This document shows positions 18,885 through 28,796 of a stretch of 64,000 nucleotides of DNA, one piece after another. Below the pieces are notes generated by a model that did no database searches, had not been told where the DNA came from, and worked only from the letters and a program-made list of their open reading frames with translations. Positions within the stretch are counted from its first letter, which is position 1; every line of letters starts with the position of its first letter. Made by a program: the position numbers and the translations under genes. Source of the DNA: Solirubrobacter sp963724195 (GTDB lineage Bacteria; Actinomycetota; Thermoleophilia; Solirubrobacterales; Solirubrobacteraceae); contig CAVRTQ010000031.1 in the NCBI GenBank assembly GCA_963724195.1, forward strand, positions 1 to 64,000, in the 5' to 3' direction.

Positions 18885-20354
18885 TCAGCTACGGACGAGC
18901 GGCAACGCGTTCTCGAACGCGTTCTTGTCGGACGTACCGACGAGTGGGTACTCCCCCGAGAAGCACGCGTCGCAGTGCACTTCGCGCGGGCTGCCGATCG
19001 CCTCGTACACGCCTTCCAGAGACAGGTACGCCAGCGAGTCGGCGCCCAGCTCGGTGGCGATCTCCGCCTCCGTGCGGTTGTGGGCGATCATCTCTTCGCG
19101 CGTGGACATGTCGATGCCGTAGTGGCACGGATGCTTGATCGGCGGCGCCGAGATGCGCATGTGCACCTCGGCGGCGCCGGCGTCGCGCAACATCTGCACG
19201 ATCGCGCGCGTGGTGTTGCCGCGCACGATCGAGTCGTCCACGACCACGATGCGCTTGCCGGAGACCACCTCGGGCAGCGGGTTGAACTTCAGCCGCAGGC
19301 CGTGCTTGCGCAGCTCCTGGCCAGGCTGGATGAACGTGCGCGCGACGTACCGGTTCTTGATCAGCCCGTCGTCCTGCGGGAGCCCGGAGGCGCGCGCGAA
19401 GCCGCGCGCGGCGGGGCCGCCGGAGTCCGGCACCGGAATCACCAGGTCAGCCTCCACCGGCGATTCGCGGGCGAGGATCTCCCCCATCCGGCCCCGGGAG
19501 ACCTGGATCACCTGGCCCCCGAGACGGGTGTCCGGGCGGGCGAAGTAGATGTGCTCGAAGACGCACAGGGCGCTGCGCGGCGACTCGACCGCCTGGCGCG
19601 TCTGCAGGCCCTGCTTGGTGATCGAGATGACCTCGCCGGGCTGGACCTCGCGCAGGAACTTCGCGCCGATGATGTCGAAGGCGCAGGACTCGGACGCGAC
19701 GGCGTACGTGTCGCCGAGCATGCCGAGCGCGAGCGGGCGCAGACCGAGCGGATCGCGGAAGGCGACCACGCGGTCCTTGGTCATCACCACGGTGGAGTAG
19801 GCGCCCTCGACGCGCTGGAGGACGTCCACGACCGCGTCCTCGATCGTCTCCGCCTCGTGCGTGGACAGCAGCGCGGCGATGATCTCCGAGTCCGAGGTGG
19901 AGCGGAACGTGACGCCGGCCGCGCGGAGCTCGGCGTGCAGCTCGACGACGTTGACCAGGTTGCCGTTGTGGGCGAGCGCGACCTCCCGCTTGTCGCTGCG
20001 CCAGACCGGCTGCGAGTTCTCCCACGAGTTCGCGCCGGTCGTGGAGTAGCGGACGTGACCCAGCGCCATGTCGCCCTGCAGCGCGCGCAGCTTGGACTCG
20101 TCGAAGACCTGGTTGACGAGGCCCTGGTCGCGCATGGCCATGATGTGGCCGCCCTGCGACGTGGCGATGCCCGCGGACTCCTGCCCACGGTGCTGGAGGG
20201 CGTACAGCGCGAAGTACGCGAGGCGTGAGACCTCACGACCGGGGGCGACTATGCCGAAGACGCCGCACTCGTCGCGCGGGCCATCACGGTCATCGAGAAA
20301 AGGTTCTGAAGAGGGCACTCGGGTCCGATGCAGCGGGATAGGACCTTGCCCCAC
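18885..20354 (-). CDS. purF: Amidophosphoribosyltransferase
   Basis: First committed step of purine synthesis: PRPP plus glutamine to phosphoribosylamine. Residues after the propeptide read DECGVFGIVAPG; the Cys is the glutaminase nucleophile, exposed after propeptide removal. Further motifs: ALQHRGQESAGIATS, GHVRYSTTG, AHNGNLVN, and the PRPP loop KRIVVVDDSIVRGNTT. Cys residues at the C-terminal HPCHYGID and HCDACFSG positions suggest the Fe-S type of enzyme. 489 codons from GTG 20354; a start about 12 codons later is possible. Intact frame. Divergent from a secreted-protein gene 79 bases away. Confidence 0.96.
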   Translation of the reverse strand: MGQGPIPLHRTRVPSSEPFLDDRDGPRDECGVFGIVAPGREVSRLAYFALYALQHRGQESAGIATSQGGHIMAMRDQGLVNQVFDESKLRALQGDMALGHVRYSTTGANSWENSQPVWRSDKREVALAHNGNLVNVVELHAELRAAGVTFRSTSDSEIIAALLSTHEAETIEDAVVDVLQRVEGAYSTVVMTKDRVVAFRDPLGLRPLALGMLGDTYAVASESCAFDIIGAKFLREVQPGEVISITKQGLQTRQAVESPRSALCVFEHIYFARPDTRLGGQVIQVSRGRMGEILARESPVEADLVIPVPDSGGPAARGFARASGLPQDDGLIKNRYVARTFIQPGQELRKHGLRLKFNPLPEVVSGKRIVVVDDSIVRGNTTRAIVQMLRDAGAAEVHMRISAPPIKHPCHYGIDMSTREEMIAHNRTEAEIATELGADSLAYLSLEGVYEAIGSPREVHCDACFSGEYPLVGTSDKNAFENALPLVRS

Positions 20355-20433
20355 GAGGCTAGCAACCGACCCGGCCGCTTCACCCCCAAGAGTGATATGC
20401 GCGCGCCAGGACTACCGGAAGGATCGGTCCGGT

Positions 20434-22003
20434 ATGAGCATCCCCTTGCCGTTCCGCCAGGCTGGCCTGGCTATCGCCGCACTCGTCGGCTCCTGCGTCG
20501 CCGCCGCTCCCGCGTCCGCCGCGAGCATCTGGACCGAGGTCCCGTCCGGGACCACCCAGAACATCACCGCGATCGAGTACCAGTCCGCCTCGCGGTTCTG
20601 GTTCACGACCGCGAGCCGGAGCGATCTTCAAGCGCCAGGCCGACGGGAGCTTCGCCCAGGTGCGCGCGGGCCCGAGCGGGGTGCCGCTCAACGACATCGA
20701 GTTCAACTCCGGCCGGACTCGGCTTCGCGGTCGGCAAGGGCGGGCTGGTGCTGCGCTCGAGCGACGGCGGCGACACCTGGAACCCCGTCGCCGGCGATCA
20801 ACGCCTCCGCCACCGACGAGCACGTTCGCCGAGTGCAAGGGCGCCAGCGCCGCTCGGGCGACGTCAACTCCGTCCGCTTCGCGAGCGACACGCGCGTGTG
20901 GCTGTTCGCCGCGGGCTCGCAGATGGTCACCTCGCAGCCGCTGAACCCGACGCTCGGTCGGCGCCGCCGGGCACCTGGACGGACGCCAACCGCGACACCA
21001 ACGGCACGCCGGGCAACCCGGACGACGACACGTGCAAGATCAACCCGTCCTACGCGGAAGGGCTCGCGGACGCGTTCTTCGCCACGCCCGACGTCGGCTA
21101 CATCGTCGCCGGGCTCGTACTCCGAGGTCTTCTTCACCACCAACAACCTCGCCTCGCCCGCCCAGAAGAAGCCGGCCGACGCCGGCAACGCCGGGTCCGG
21201 CAGCCGCGTGATCGCGGGCGACCCGACCAACCCGAGCCGCATGTGGTCCGTCAACGCGCGGCCGTACGGCCGCTCGACGACCGCGTACACGCGTGACGGC
21301 TGGCAGACGGCCGAGTGGTTCGAGATCGGCAACGACACGCGCACGCGACGTTCCCGGACACCGGGCCCGGCCGACGTGGACTACTCGGGCGGCACCGTCC
21401 TCGCCGCCGGTGACACGCGGGACTCGTCCTCAACTCCACCGACGGCGTCAAGTTCTTCTACAACGACGCCGACGGGCGCGCTCGCCACGCAGCGCTGGAA
21501 CGCGGTCGGCCTCGCCAGCGCGACCGAAGGCGCGATCGGCGGCGACAACGGCAAGCTCGCCCTCACGAGCGCCGCGAACTTCATCCCCGCCGCCGCCGGC
21601 GCCGCGCGTCGTCGCGCCGATCACGCGGCACCGTGATCACCACCAGCCCGCGGACACCCGCCCGCTGCCGACCTTCACCCTCACCGGCGCCGGCAATGGG
21701 GCGACCGCGAGGATCAGCGGCGGCAAGGTGAAGATCGTCGTCAAGGGCAAGATCAAGGTCCCGAGCGGCGTCAACGCCAAGACCGCCTGCACCGGCACGG
21801 TCAACATGACGATCAAGAAGGGCAAGACGTTGCTCACCGCGCGCAACGCGAAGCTCAGCAAGAAGTGCGCCTTCACCAAGACGATCTCGCTCTCCAAGAG
21901 CAAGGTCGGCAGCGCGAAGCGCCTGAAGATCACGGTGCGCTTCCAGGGCAACTCGATCCTCAAGCCGACCACCAAGAACCTGTCGGCCACGATCAAGCGC
22001 TAA
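20434..22003 (+). pseudogene. Secreted BNR/Ycf48-like beta-propeller protein with about a dozen frame breaks
   Basis: A signal peptide (MSIPLPFRQAGLAIAALVGS, ending ASAAS) precedes propeller-like repeats such as WTEVPSGTTQNITAIEY, GFAVGKGGLVLRSSDGGDTW and RDGWQTAEWF. These resemble photosystem-stability/BNR-type sensors. A C-terminal lysine-rich beta domain (KVKIVVKGKIKVPSG..., ending ATIKR) is typical of Solirubrobacterales surface proteins (recollection). Coherent protein is found in all three frames in turn, with roughly twelve switches (for example near 20627, 20714, 20800, 20960, 21118, 21345, 21430 and 21610), while purF and the aminotransferase on either side are intact. It is either a recent pseudogene or an error-dense stretch. 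GGAAGGA lies ten bases before ATG 20434. Confidence 0.6.
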
Positions 22004-22033
22004 AGGACTAGGCTCCCACGGACTCAATTTCCG

Positions 22034-22059
22034 CTGCCCGGCACGGCCACGCCGGGCAG
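22034..22059. terminator. Hairpin after the propeller gene
   Basis: CTGCCCGGC and GCCGGGCAG form a perfect 9-base stem with an 8-base loop, 30 bases past the stop at 22003 and 30 bases before the next start. Confidence 0.65.
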
Positions 22060-22089
22060 CCCAGTCCGATCTTAGGAACGGGATAACCC

Positions 22090-23475
22090 ATGGCCACCGA
22101 CGCACCTGTTCAGATCCCTCGTCAGCGCATCTCCGAGCTGATCGAGCGTGAGGAGAAGCAGCTCAACGAGCGGACGCAGCGCTCGAAGGAGACCTACACA
22201 CGCGCCCAGGTCCACTTGGCCGGGGGTGTGGCGTCGTCGTACCAGCTCCGCGACCCGTGGCCGATCTACCTCGAGCGCGGCAGCGGCCCGAGGGTGTGGG
22301 ACGTCGACGGCAACCAGATGTGGGACTTCCACAACGGGTTCGGCTCGATGGTCCAGGGCCACGCCCATCCCGCGATCGGCAAGGCGATTGCCGACCGGTA
22401 CGCGAGCGGCACGCACTTCGCCGCCCCGACCGAGGACGCGATCGCCGTCGGTGACGAGCTCGCCCGTCGCTGGGGCCTGCCGAAGTGGCGGTTCACCAAC
22501 TCCGGCTCGGAGTCCACGATGGACGCCATCCGGATCGCGCGCGGCACCACCGGGCGCGAGACGATCGTGAAGATCTTCGGCTCCTACCACGGGCATCACG
22601 ACGGCGTGATGGTCTCGATCGGCGTCGAGTACGACCAGATCGGCGACCACGAGAACCTCGCGAGCCTGCCCTACGGAGCGGGCATCCCGCAGGCCGTCGT
22701 GGACCTCACGATCCCGGTCCCGTTCAATGACGCGGGCGCGATGGAGCGCCGCATCGAGCGGCTGACGGAGGAGGGCCGCAAGCCCGCCTGCGTGATCATG
22801 GAGCCGGCGATGATGAACCTCGGCGTCGTGCTCCCGGAGCCCGGCTACCTCGAGGCCGTCCGCGACATCACGCGTCGCCACGGGATCGTCCTGATCTTCG
22901 ACGAGGTCAAGACCGGCCTGTGCATCGCGGCCGGTGGCGCGACCGAGCGCTTCGGCGTCACGCCGGACCTCGTCACGCTCGCCAAGGCGCTGGGCGGCGG
23001 CACGCCGATCGGCGCGATCGGCGGCACCGAGGAGGCGATGGCCGCCGTCGAGGACGGCTCCGTCTACCAGGTCGGCACCTACAACGGCAACCCGCTGGGC
23101 ATGGCCGCCACCAAGGCGAACCTGCTCGAGGTGCTCACGCCCGAGGCCTACGCGCACCTCGATCACCTCAACGAGCGGATCCTGAACGGCTGTGAGGCCG
23201 TGATCCGCAAGCACAACCTGCCCGGCTACTCCGTCGGCGTCGGGTCGAAGGGCTGCGTGACGTTCTCGGCCAACAAGATCGTCGACTACGAGACGTTCAA
23301 GGCCAACCAGGACAAGGACGTCTCCGAGCTGGCCTGGCTCTACAACATGAACCGCGGCATCTTCATGACGCCCGGCCGCGAAGAGGAATGGACGCTCAGC
23401 GTCACCCACGACGACGCGGCGGTCGACGCGTACGTCCAGGTCTTCGAGGCGATGGCCGACGACCTGATGAGCTAG
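22090..23475 (+). CDS. Class III PLP aminotransferase (glutamate-1-semialdehyde aminomutase-like)
   Basis: PLP-dependent enzyme of 461 residues in the HemL/aspartate-aminotransferase-fold group. Visible features: GGVASSYQLRDPWPIYLERG, NSGSESTMDAIRIARGTTGR (phosphate-binding SGSE), FGSYHGHHDG, LIFDEVKTGL (PLP-ring Asp) and TLAKALGGGTPIGAIGG with the Schiff-base Lys. It looks like an enzyme acting on an amino-ketone or omega-amino acid rather than dedicated HemL, because no other haem genes are nearby and the N-terminal 40 residues are unlike GSAM. Substrate unknown. ATG 22090 has AGGAACGGGAT upstream. The frame is clean. Confidence 0.85.
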   Translation: MATDAPVQIPRQRISELIEREEKQLNERTQRSKETYTRAQVHLAGGVASSYQLRDPWPIYLERGSGPRVWDVDGNQMWDFHNGFGSMVQGHAHPAIGKAIADRYASGTHFAAPTEDAIAVGDELARRWGLPKWRFTNSGSESTMDAIRIARGTTGRETIVKIFGSYHGHHDGVMVSIGVEYDQIGDHENLASLPYGAGIPQAVVDLTIPVPFNDAGAMERRIERLTEEGRKPACVIMEPAMMNLGVVLPEPGYLEAVRDITRRHGIVLIFDEVKTGLCIAAGGATERFGVTPDLVTLAKALGGGTPIGAIGGTEEAMAAVEDGSVYQVGTYNGNPLGMAATKANLLEVLTPEAYAHLDHLNERILNGCEAVIRKHNLPGYSVGVGSKGCVTFSANKIVDYETFKANQDKDVSELAWLYNMNRGIFMTPGREEEWTLSVTHDDAAVDAYVQVFEAMADDLMS

Positions 23476-23483
23476 AGCGGTCC

Positions 23484-23508
23484 GCGGGGCCGGCAGCGCC
23501 GGCCCCGC
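23484..23508. terminator. Bidirectional terminator
   Basis: GCGGGGCCGGC and GCCGGCCCCGC form a perfect 11-base stem with loop AGC, placed between the convergent stops at 23475 and 23524. Confidence 0.85.
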
Positions 23509-23523
23509 ATCACCGTCAGGTGC

Positions 23524-25242
23524 TTACTGAACGACCGGCAGCAGGCAGAGCCCGCCGGTCGACGGGTCGGAGACCCAGTGCTTGGACGCCGTGTTCTGCA
23601 GGTACGAGACCTGCTTCTTGGACATCTTCGGCGCGTTGACTTCCTTCTTGGCGGCCGAAGCGGCCTTCGCGCCGGTGTTGAGCTTCAGGATGTCCACGCC
23701 ACGCGCCGCGTCGGCGGTGTAGACGTAGCCGTTGCGGAAGTACGAAGCCCAGACGTTGCCGCCGTCAGGCCGGAAGTACGCGACCTGGATCGGCTTCTCC
23801 GGGTCGGAGATGTCGAGGATGCGCGTGCCCTGGCCGTACCACGCGTACGCGATGAGCGAGCCCATCACGTCGAAGTAGTGCGCCGAGCAGGAGCCGAGGG
23901 TGTAGATCGTGCCCTCGTTGTCGGCCGGGGCCCACGAGCCGACGGCCTTCATGCGGAACGGCTTCGCCGGCGTCGAGCGCCAGCCCTCGCCGTCGTAGGA
24001 GCCCTCCAGCGACGAGATGGTGAACTTACCCTCGTCACGGCACGCGTTCGCACCCGCGCCGAACCACTCTTCGGTGCCGAGCAGGAGCTCGCCCTTGCGG
24101 TAGCGCTGGTCGGCATCCGGCGCGTCCTGGCCGATCGGTCGCCACGAGTTGTGCATCCAGCCGCCCGCGTTGCCGTCAGGCAGCGGTGAGAGCTGGGAGA
24201 CGCCGGGGTTGAACTTCTCGCTCGTGGTCTGCGGCGAGAGACCGCCGCCCGCGTACGGGACCGGGTCCAGCGCCGTGGCGATCCGGTACTTGTTCTGCAG
24301 CGGGTCCCAGTGGCGACCCTCGGTGTAGTAGCCGCGCGTGCCGCCCAGGCCCGCGACCCAGGCGATGCCGGCGTCGTCGACGTCGACGTCGTGCGCGTAG
24401 GCGGTGACGCCGTCCTGGCGGAAGAGATCGACCGGCTTCTGCGAGTACCCGACCGGGTTGCTCGGGTCGCGCAGGTCGGTGACGATGATCGGGCGGCCAC
24501 CGAGCCAGCCCGCCTGCTCCTGCTTGGTGCTCGCGGCCGGGCCACCGGTCCACAGCCACTCGCAGTCGTTGACGCACGACGTGGTGTGGCCCGTCGGCAG
24601 CTCCTCGAAGGAGAGCAGCTTCAGATCGGTCGGGTCCTTGGCGTCGATGACGTACACGCCGGCGATGTTGGTGGCGCCGTTCGGGTCCGGGTCGCCCGGT
24701 GAACGGGACGTGGAACCGCGGTAGGCACGCGGATCGCGCGACAGCAGCGCGAGCTTGCGCTTGTTATCGACGTCCATGTCCTCGTTCTGCCAGAACGTCG
24801 ACGTCGGGTTCGACGGCGAGTACGGCGGATCGCCCGGCAGCCGCAGCTGCGCGTTCGTGATCTCGTCGAGGAGCTTCGGCTTCGCCGGGTCGGACATGTC
24901 GTACGTCTTCAGGCCGAAGCGGCCCGTGACGAACATGACGTCGTTGTCCTTGTCCTTGTCGTGGCCCTTCGCCTTGCCCGGGTTGTCCTTGTCGTGGCCC
25001 TTGGCCTTGCCCGGGTGGTCGGACCAGTCCCAGATCCACTCGGTCCCACCCTTGCCCTTGTCCTTCTTGCCGTACGTCATGAAGTTGATGGCGGTCGAAG
25101 CCGCCGCTTCCGGCAGGTTGCCGACCAGCTCCATGTTCTTGATCGCGCCCGCCGGCTGTGCGACCTGCGCCTGTGCCGGACCCGCGGCAACGGCCATCGC
25201 TACGCCCAGCGCCAGTGGCGCCAAAACCTTCTTGCCCCTCAC
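23524..25242 (-). CDS. Secreted LVIVD-repeat beta-propeller protein
   Basis: Exported protein of about 572 residues. A signal peptide (RGKKVLAPLALGVAMAVAA, ending AQAQ) precedes several LVIVD/WD-like blades: DVMFVTGRFGLKTYDMSDPA, GVYVIDAKDPTDLKLLSF, RPIIVTDLRDPSNPVGY and TRILDISDPEKPIQVAYF. Function unknown; such proteins are often extracellular binding scaffolds. A duplicated PGKAKGHDKD segment near residue 80 is an internal tandem repeat. GTG 25242 has a strong GAGGGGGG site four bases upstream. It follows the purL-side unknown gene on the same strand by 48 bases without a terminator, so read-through from the purine operon is possible. Frame intact. Confidence 0.85.
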   Translation of the reverse strand: MRGKKVLAPLALGVAMAVAAGPAQAQVAQPAGAIKNMELVGNLPEAAASTAINFMTYGKKDKGKGGTEWIWDWSDHPGKAKGHDKDNPGKAKGHDKDKDNDVMFVTGRFGLKTYDMSDPAKPKLLDEITNAQLRLPGDPPYSPSNPTSTFWQNEDMDVDNKRKLALLSRDPRAYRGSTSRSPGDPDPNGATNIAGVYVIDAKDPTDLKLLSFEELPTGHTTSCVNDCEWLWTGGPAASTKQEQAGWLGGRPIIVTDLRDPSNPVGYSQKPVDLFRQDGVTAYAHDVDVDDAGIAWVAGLGGTRGYYTEGRHWDPLQNKYRIATALDPVPYAGGGLSPQTTSEKFNPGVSQLSPLPDGNAGGWMHNSWRPIGQDAPDADQRYRKGELLLGTEEWFGAGANACRDEGKFTISSLEGSYDGEGWRSTPAKPFRMKAVGSWAPADNEGTIYTLGSCSAHYFDVMGSLIAYAWYGQGTRILDISDPEKPIQVAYFRPDGGNVWASYFRNGYVYTADAARGVDILKLNTGAKAASAAKKEVNAPKMSKKQVSYLQNTASKHWVSDPSTGGLCLLPVVQ

Positions 25243-25290
25243 TAAGCCCCCCTCATAGGGTCGAACTACCACTTCCGGGGGGCACCCTAT

Positions 25291-25689
25291 CTAGGAGAAG
25301 GCCATATGAACAACGCGTATGGCCGAAAGGACGTCCCGCACCGCCGGCGGCAGCGTGTGGGTGCTGGGCGGGAGCGGGCGCACTGCCAGCAGCGCACCGA
25401 GGATCGTGTCGTGTTCGGCGCGCAGCCGCGCCCCGGCTTCGGCCCGCGCATCGACGGAGAGCGAGAAGCGGCGCGGCGTCACGTCGCCTTGACGCACGAG
25501 GTCGGCGATGATCCGCTGCGGGGCGATCCGGCTGAAGCGGTCGATCCAGTCGGCGATCGGCTCGCCGTCCACGCAGCCGGACTCGACGTCGAGCTCACCG
25601 GCCAGGATCTCGTCGAGCAGGAGCGCGGCGGCGATCACGTAGGGGTCGCGTCCGCGGGTGAGGAGCGTGGCGTCGGCGGAGAGGCTCAT
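25291..25689 (-). CDS. Unknown protein at the end of the purine operon
   Basis: 132-residue soluble, mostly helical protein. No recognised domain; segments such as DPYVIAAALLLDEILAGELD, PIADWIDRFSRIAPQRIIAD and LRAEHDTILGALLAV look well folded. It starts 27 bases after the purL stop on the same strand and is the last gene before the LVIVD gene, so it is probably co-transcribed with purine genes. Codon use matches its neighbours. A role in purine synthesis is only suggested by position. Confidence 0.65.
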   Translation of the reverse strand: MSLSADATLLTRGRDPYVIAAALLLDEILAGELDVESGCVDGEPIADWIDRFSRIAPQRIIADLVRQGDVTPRRFSLSVDARAEAGARLRAEHDTILGALLAVRPLPPSTHTLPPAVRDVLSAIRVVHMAFS

Positions 25690-25716
25690 GCCCCCGACGA
25701 CGCCACGCGGCGCGAT

Positions 25717-27916
25717 TTATTCCAGGAGGTCGCGACAAACCGCGCGTGAACACGCGGTCGAGGTCCACGAGCGGCACGTCCAGCGCGCCTTCGATGCGGA
25801 GCGACTCGCCGCCGACTTCGCCGATCACGCGGGCGGCGGCGCCGAACGCGGTCATGGCCTCGGCCGGGCCGGAGACGACGAACGCGCCCGGGCCCTCGCC
25901 GAACAGATCGTCCAGGGCGGACACCGTCGCGCCCAGGCCACCGGCCAGGGCGGACTCCGCCAGGGCGACCGCGACGCCACCCTCGGCCACGTCGTGCGCG
26001 GAGGACAGAGCGCCCGACCGCACGGCCTGGCGGATCGCGGCGTGGAGCGCCTTGAGCTCGCCCAGCTCGACGTGCGGGAGCGGCCCCTCGACGGCCTCGC
26101 CGCGCAGCTTCGAGAGCTCCGAAGCGGCGTTGGACGGCGCCCACGAGTCGGCGGCCACGATCGCGATCACGTCGCCGGCGTTCTGGAAGCCCAGGCGGCC
26201 GGACTTGCGCGCGTCGGGCAACTCGCCGACCAGGCCGACGACCGGCGTCGGGTAGATCGGGCCTCCGCCGCCCTCGTTGTAGAGCGAGACGTTGCCGCCC
26301 ACGACCGGGATGCCGAACGCGCGGCACGCGTCGCCGAGACCGGCGATCGCGCGCGAGAACTGCCACGCGATGTGCGGCTTCTCGGGGTTGCCGAAGTTCA
26401 GGCAGTTGGTGAGCCCGAGCGGCTCCGCGCCGACGCAGGCGAGGTTCGCGCTGCACTCGAGCACGGCCTCGACCGCCCCGCGGTACGGGTCGGCGGCCAC
26501 GCGGCGGCCGTTGCCGTCGATCGACATCGCGATCGCGGGCTTGGGGCCGTCGTCGTCCTTGCTCGGGGAGAGCGCGGTGAGCTTGTCGCCGTTGGCCGGG
26601 TCCGGCAGCAGGAGCACGGCCGCGTCGGCCTGCTCGGGCCGGCGGACGGTGCGGGAGCCGACGAGCGCGTCGTACTGCTCGAACACGCCCTTGCGTGAGG
26701 CCAGGTTGGCCGAGCCCAGCAGGCCGAGCAGGATCTCGCCCGGGTCCTCGCTCTCCAAGACGCGCGGCGGCGCCGGGTACAGCGGCGTCGCGGGCTCGGC
26801 GGGCTCCAGCTCGTACGTCGGGCACTCGTCCACGAGCGCCTCGACCGGCAGGTCGCCGACCAGCTCCTCACCGTCGAACACGCGCAGCCGGCGCGTGTCG
26901 GTGACCTCGCCGATGGCGGTCGCGTTGACCTCCCACTTGGCGCAGACGGCCAGCACTTCCTGCACGCGATCGGGCTCGACGACGCACAGCATGCGCTCCT
27001 GGGACTCCGAGATCATGATCTCGAAGGCCTCCATGTCCTGCTCGCGCAGGGGCACGCGGCGGACGTGCAGATCCAGCCCGACCTCGCCCTTCGCCGCCAT
27101 CTCGGCGCTCGACGACGTCAGGCCCGCGGCGCCCAGGTCCTGCAGCGCGACGAGCAGCTTGCGGTCGAGCAGCTCCAGCGAGCACTCGAGCAGCTTCTTC
27201 TCCTCGAACGGGTCGCCGATCTGCACCGTCGGGCGCTTCTCCATGTCGGCGTCCAGCTCGGCGCTCGCCAGCACCGAAGCGCCGCCGATGCCGTCCCGGC
27301 CCGTGCGCGCGCCGAACAGCACGACCACGTTGCCGACACCCGCGGCGGCGGACTTGATCAGCTCGTCCGTCTGGATGAGGCCGACCGCCATCGCGTTGAC
27401 GAGGCAGTTCTGCTCGTACGGGCCCTCGAAGTAGATCTCGCCGCCGACGGTGGCGATGCCGATCGAGTTGCCGTAGTGGCCGATGCCGGCCACGGCGTGC
27501 TCGAGCAGGTAGCGCGAGCGGGCGGAGTCGGCCACCTCGCCGAAGCGCAGGGAGTCGAGGATCGCGATCGGCCGCGCGCCGATGGCGAAGATGTCGCGCA
27601 GGATGCCGCCGACGCCGGTCGCCGCGCCCTGGAAGGGCTCGACCGCGCTCGGGTGGTTGTGCGACTCGACCTTGAACGCGCACGAGAGGCCGTTGCCGAC
27701 GTCCACGGCGCCGGCGTTCTCGCCCGGTCCCATGACCAGCCGCGGGCCCTCGGTCGGCAGCGTCTTCAGCAGCGGCCGCGAGTGCTTGTAGCCGCAGTGC
27801 TCGGACCACATGAGCGAGAAGACGGCCAGCTCGACCTCGTTGGGCTCGCGGCCCATCTTCTCGACGATCAGGTCGTACTCGAAGTCGGTGAGCCCGAGAT
27901 CGCGATGCTTGCTCAT
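25717..27916 (-). CDS. purL: Phosphoribosylformylglycinamidine synthase, PurL subunit
   Basis: ATP-dependent amination of FGAR to FGAM, the synthase subunit of the PurSQL complex. The small-PurL form, about 733 codons. Motifs: LGLTDFEYDLIVEKMGREP, MWSEHCGYKHSRPLLK, KVESHNHPSAVEPFQGAATG (ATP/FGAR loop), LQDLGAAGLTSSSAEMA and GGNVSLYNEGGG (second half). The ATG at 27916 overlaps the purQ stop (ATGA). Near 25735 one extra base hides the natural end: correcting it gives DLDRVF.RAVCRDLLE and a TAA at 25717; as written the frame runs on past 25600. Because the purQ 3' end is also shifted, the DNA reads as a purQ-purL fusion, which I judge artificial. Confidence 0.94.
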
Positions 27917-28576
27917 GCGGGCACCGCGACGGCGGAGGCGGAACAGCTTCAGGCCGTCCGCCGAGCCCGTCAGCGCGTCGACGGCGTGCTCGGGGTGCGG
28001 CATCAGGCCGACCACGTTGCCCGCCTTGTTCGACACGCCCGCGATGTCGCGCACCGAGCCGTTGAAGTTGTGGCCCGCGGCGTACTTGAGCACGACCTGG
28101 CCGTTGGCCTCCATCTCGTCCAGCACCGGGTCGGGCGCGTAGTAGCGGCCCGTCGTGTGCTTGGCCGGGATCGACAGCGTGTCGCCGACGGCGGTCGCGT
28201 TCGTCCACGACGTGGACGCGTTGACGACCTCCAGGTCCACCTGGCGGCAGGTGAAGCGCAGCGACGTGTTCGGCAGCAGCGCGCCCGGGAGCAACCCGGC
28301 CTCGCACAGCACCTGGAAGCCGTTGCAGATGCCGAGCACGAGCCCGCCGTTGCGGGCGAAGCGATCGACCTCGACCATCACGGGCGCGAAGCGCGCGATC
28401 GCGCCCACGCGCAGGTGGTCGCCGTAGGAGAACCCGCCCGGGATGATGACCGCGTCGACGCCCTTGAGGTCGGCGTCGGCATGCCAGAGGATGTCGGCGT
28501 CACCGACACGCGAGGCCGCCAGGTACGCGTCGACCTCGTCGCACGTACCCGGGAACCGCACCACACCGAATCTCAC
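27913..28576 (-). CDS. purQ: Phosphoribosylformylglycinamidine synthase, PurQ glutaminase subunit
   Basis: Class I glutamine amidotransferase that supplies ammonia to PurL. RFGVVRFPGTCDEVDAYLA begins the protein; GGFSYGDHLRVGAIA and LGICNGFQVLCEAGLLPG carry the nucleophile Cys, and GLMPHPEHAVD carries the His/Glu partners. About 220 residues. GTG 28576 overlaps the purS stop (GTGA). One extra base near 27945 (TTC[C]GCC) masks the proper ending ASAVAVPA and its TGA, which would overlap purL's ATG. Natural boundaries are therefore visible in the alternative frame. Confidence 0.93.
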
Positions 28577-28796
28577 GACTGGATCTCGTAGATCCTCGAT
28601 GAGCGGGTTGGCGAGCAGCTTCTCGCACATCGCCGCAACCTGCGACGGATCTTCGACGTCCAGCTCGACCAGGCGGCCGACGTGGACGTTCTTGACGCCG
28701 TCGAAGCCGAGCGCCGGCAGCGCCCGCTCGACGGTCTGGCCCTGCGGGTCGAGAATCCCCGCCTTGGGCCGGATGAGCACGCGGACGCGGCGTCAT
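28573..28796 (-). CDS. purS: Phosphoribosylformylglycinamidine synthase, PurS subunit, two indels
   Basis: Small structural subunit that bridges PurL and PurQ. RVLIRPKAGILDPQGQTVER and GVKNVHVGRLVELDVE are typical PurS. The uncorrected frame opens at GTG 28780 and runs into purQ. Two single-base corrections give a textbook gene: one near 28790 makes MTRVRVLIRPKAG from an ATG at 28796 that overlaps the purC stop (ATGA), and one near 28597 (GAT[C]TAC) makes the ending IEDYEIQS with TGA overlapping purQ's GTG. Corrected length is 73 residues, slightly below the usual 80. Confidence 0.88.

Noticed and set aside
20434..22003. Programmed frameshifting in the propeller gene
   Set aside because: About twelve switches in both directions cannot be programmed; error or decay is far more likely.
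25717..28796. A single PurS-PurQ-PurL fusion protein
   Set aside because: Natural start/stop overlaps are visible in alternative frames at both junctions; two one-base insertions explain it.
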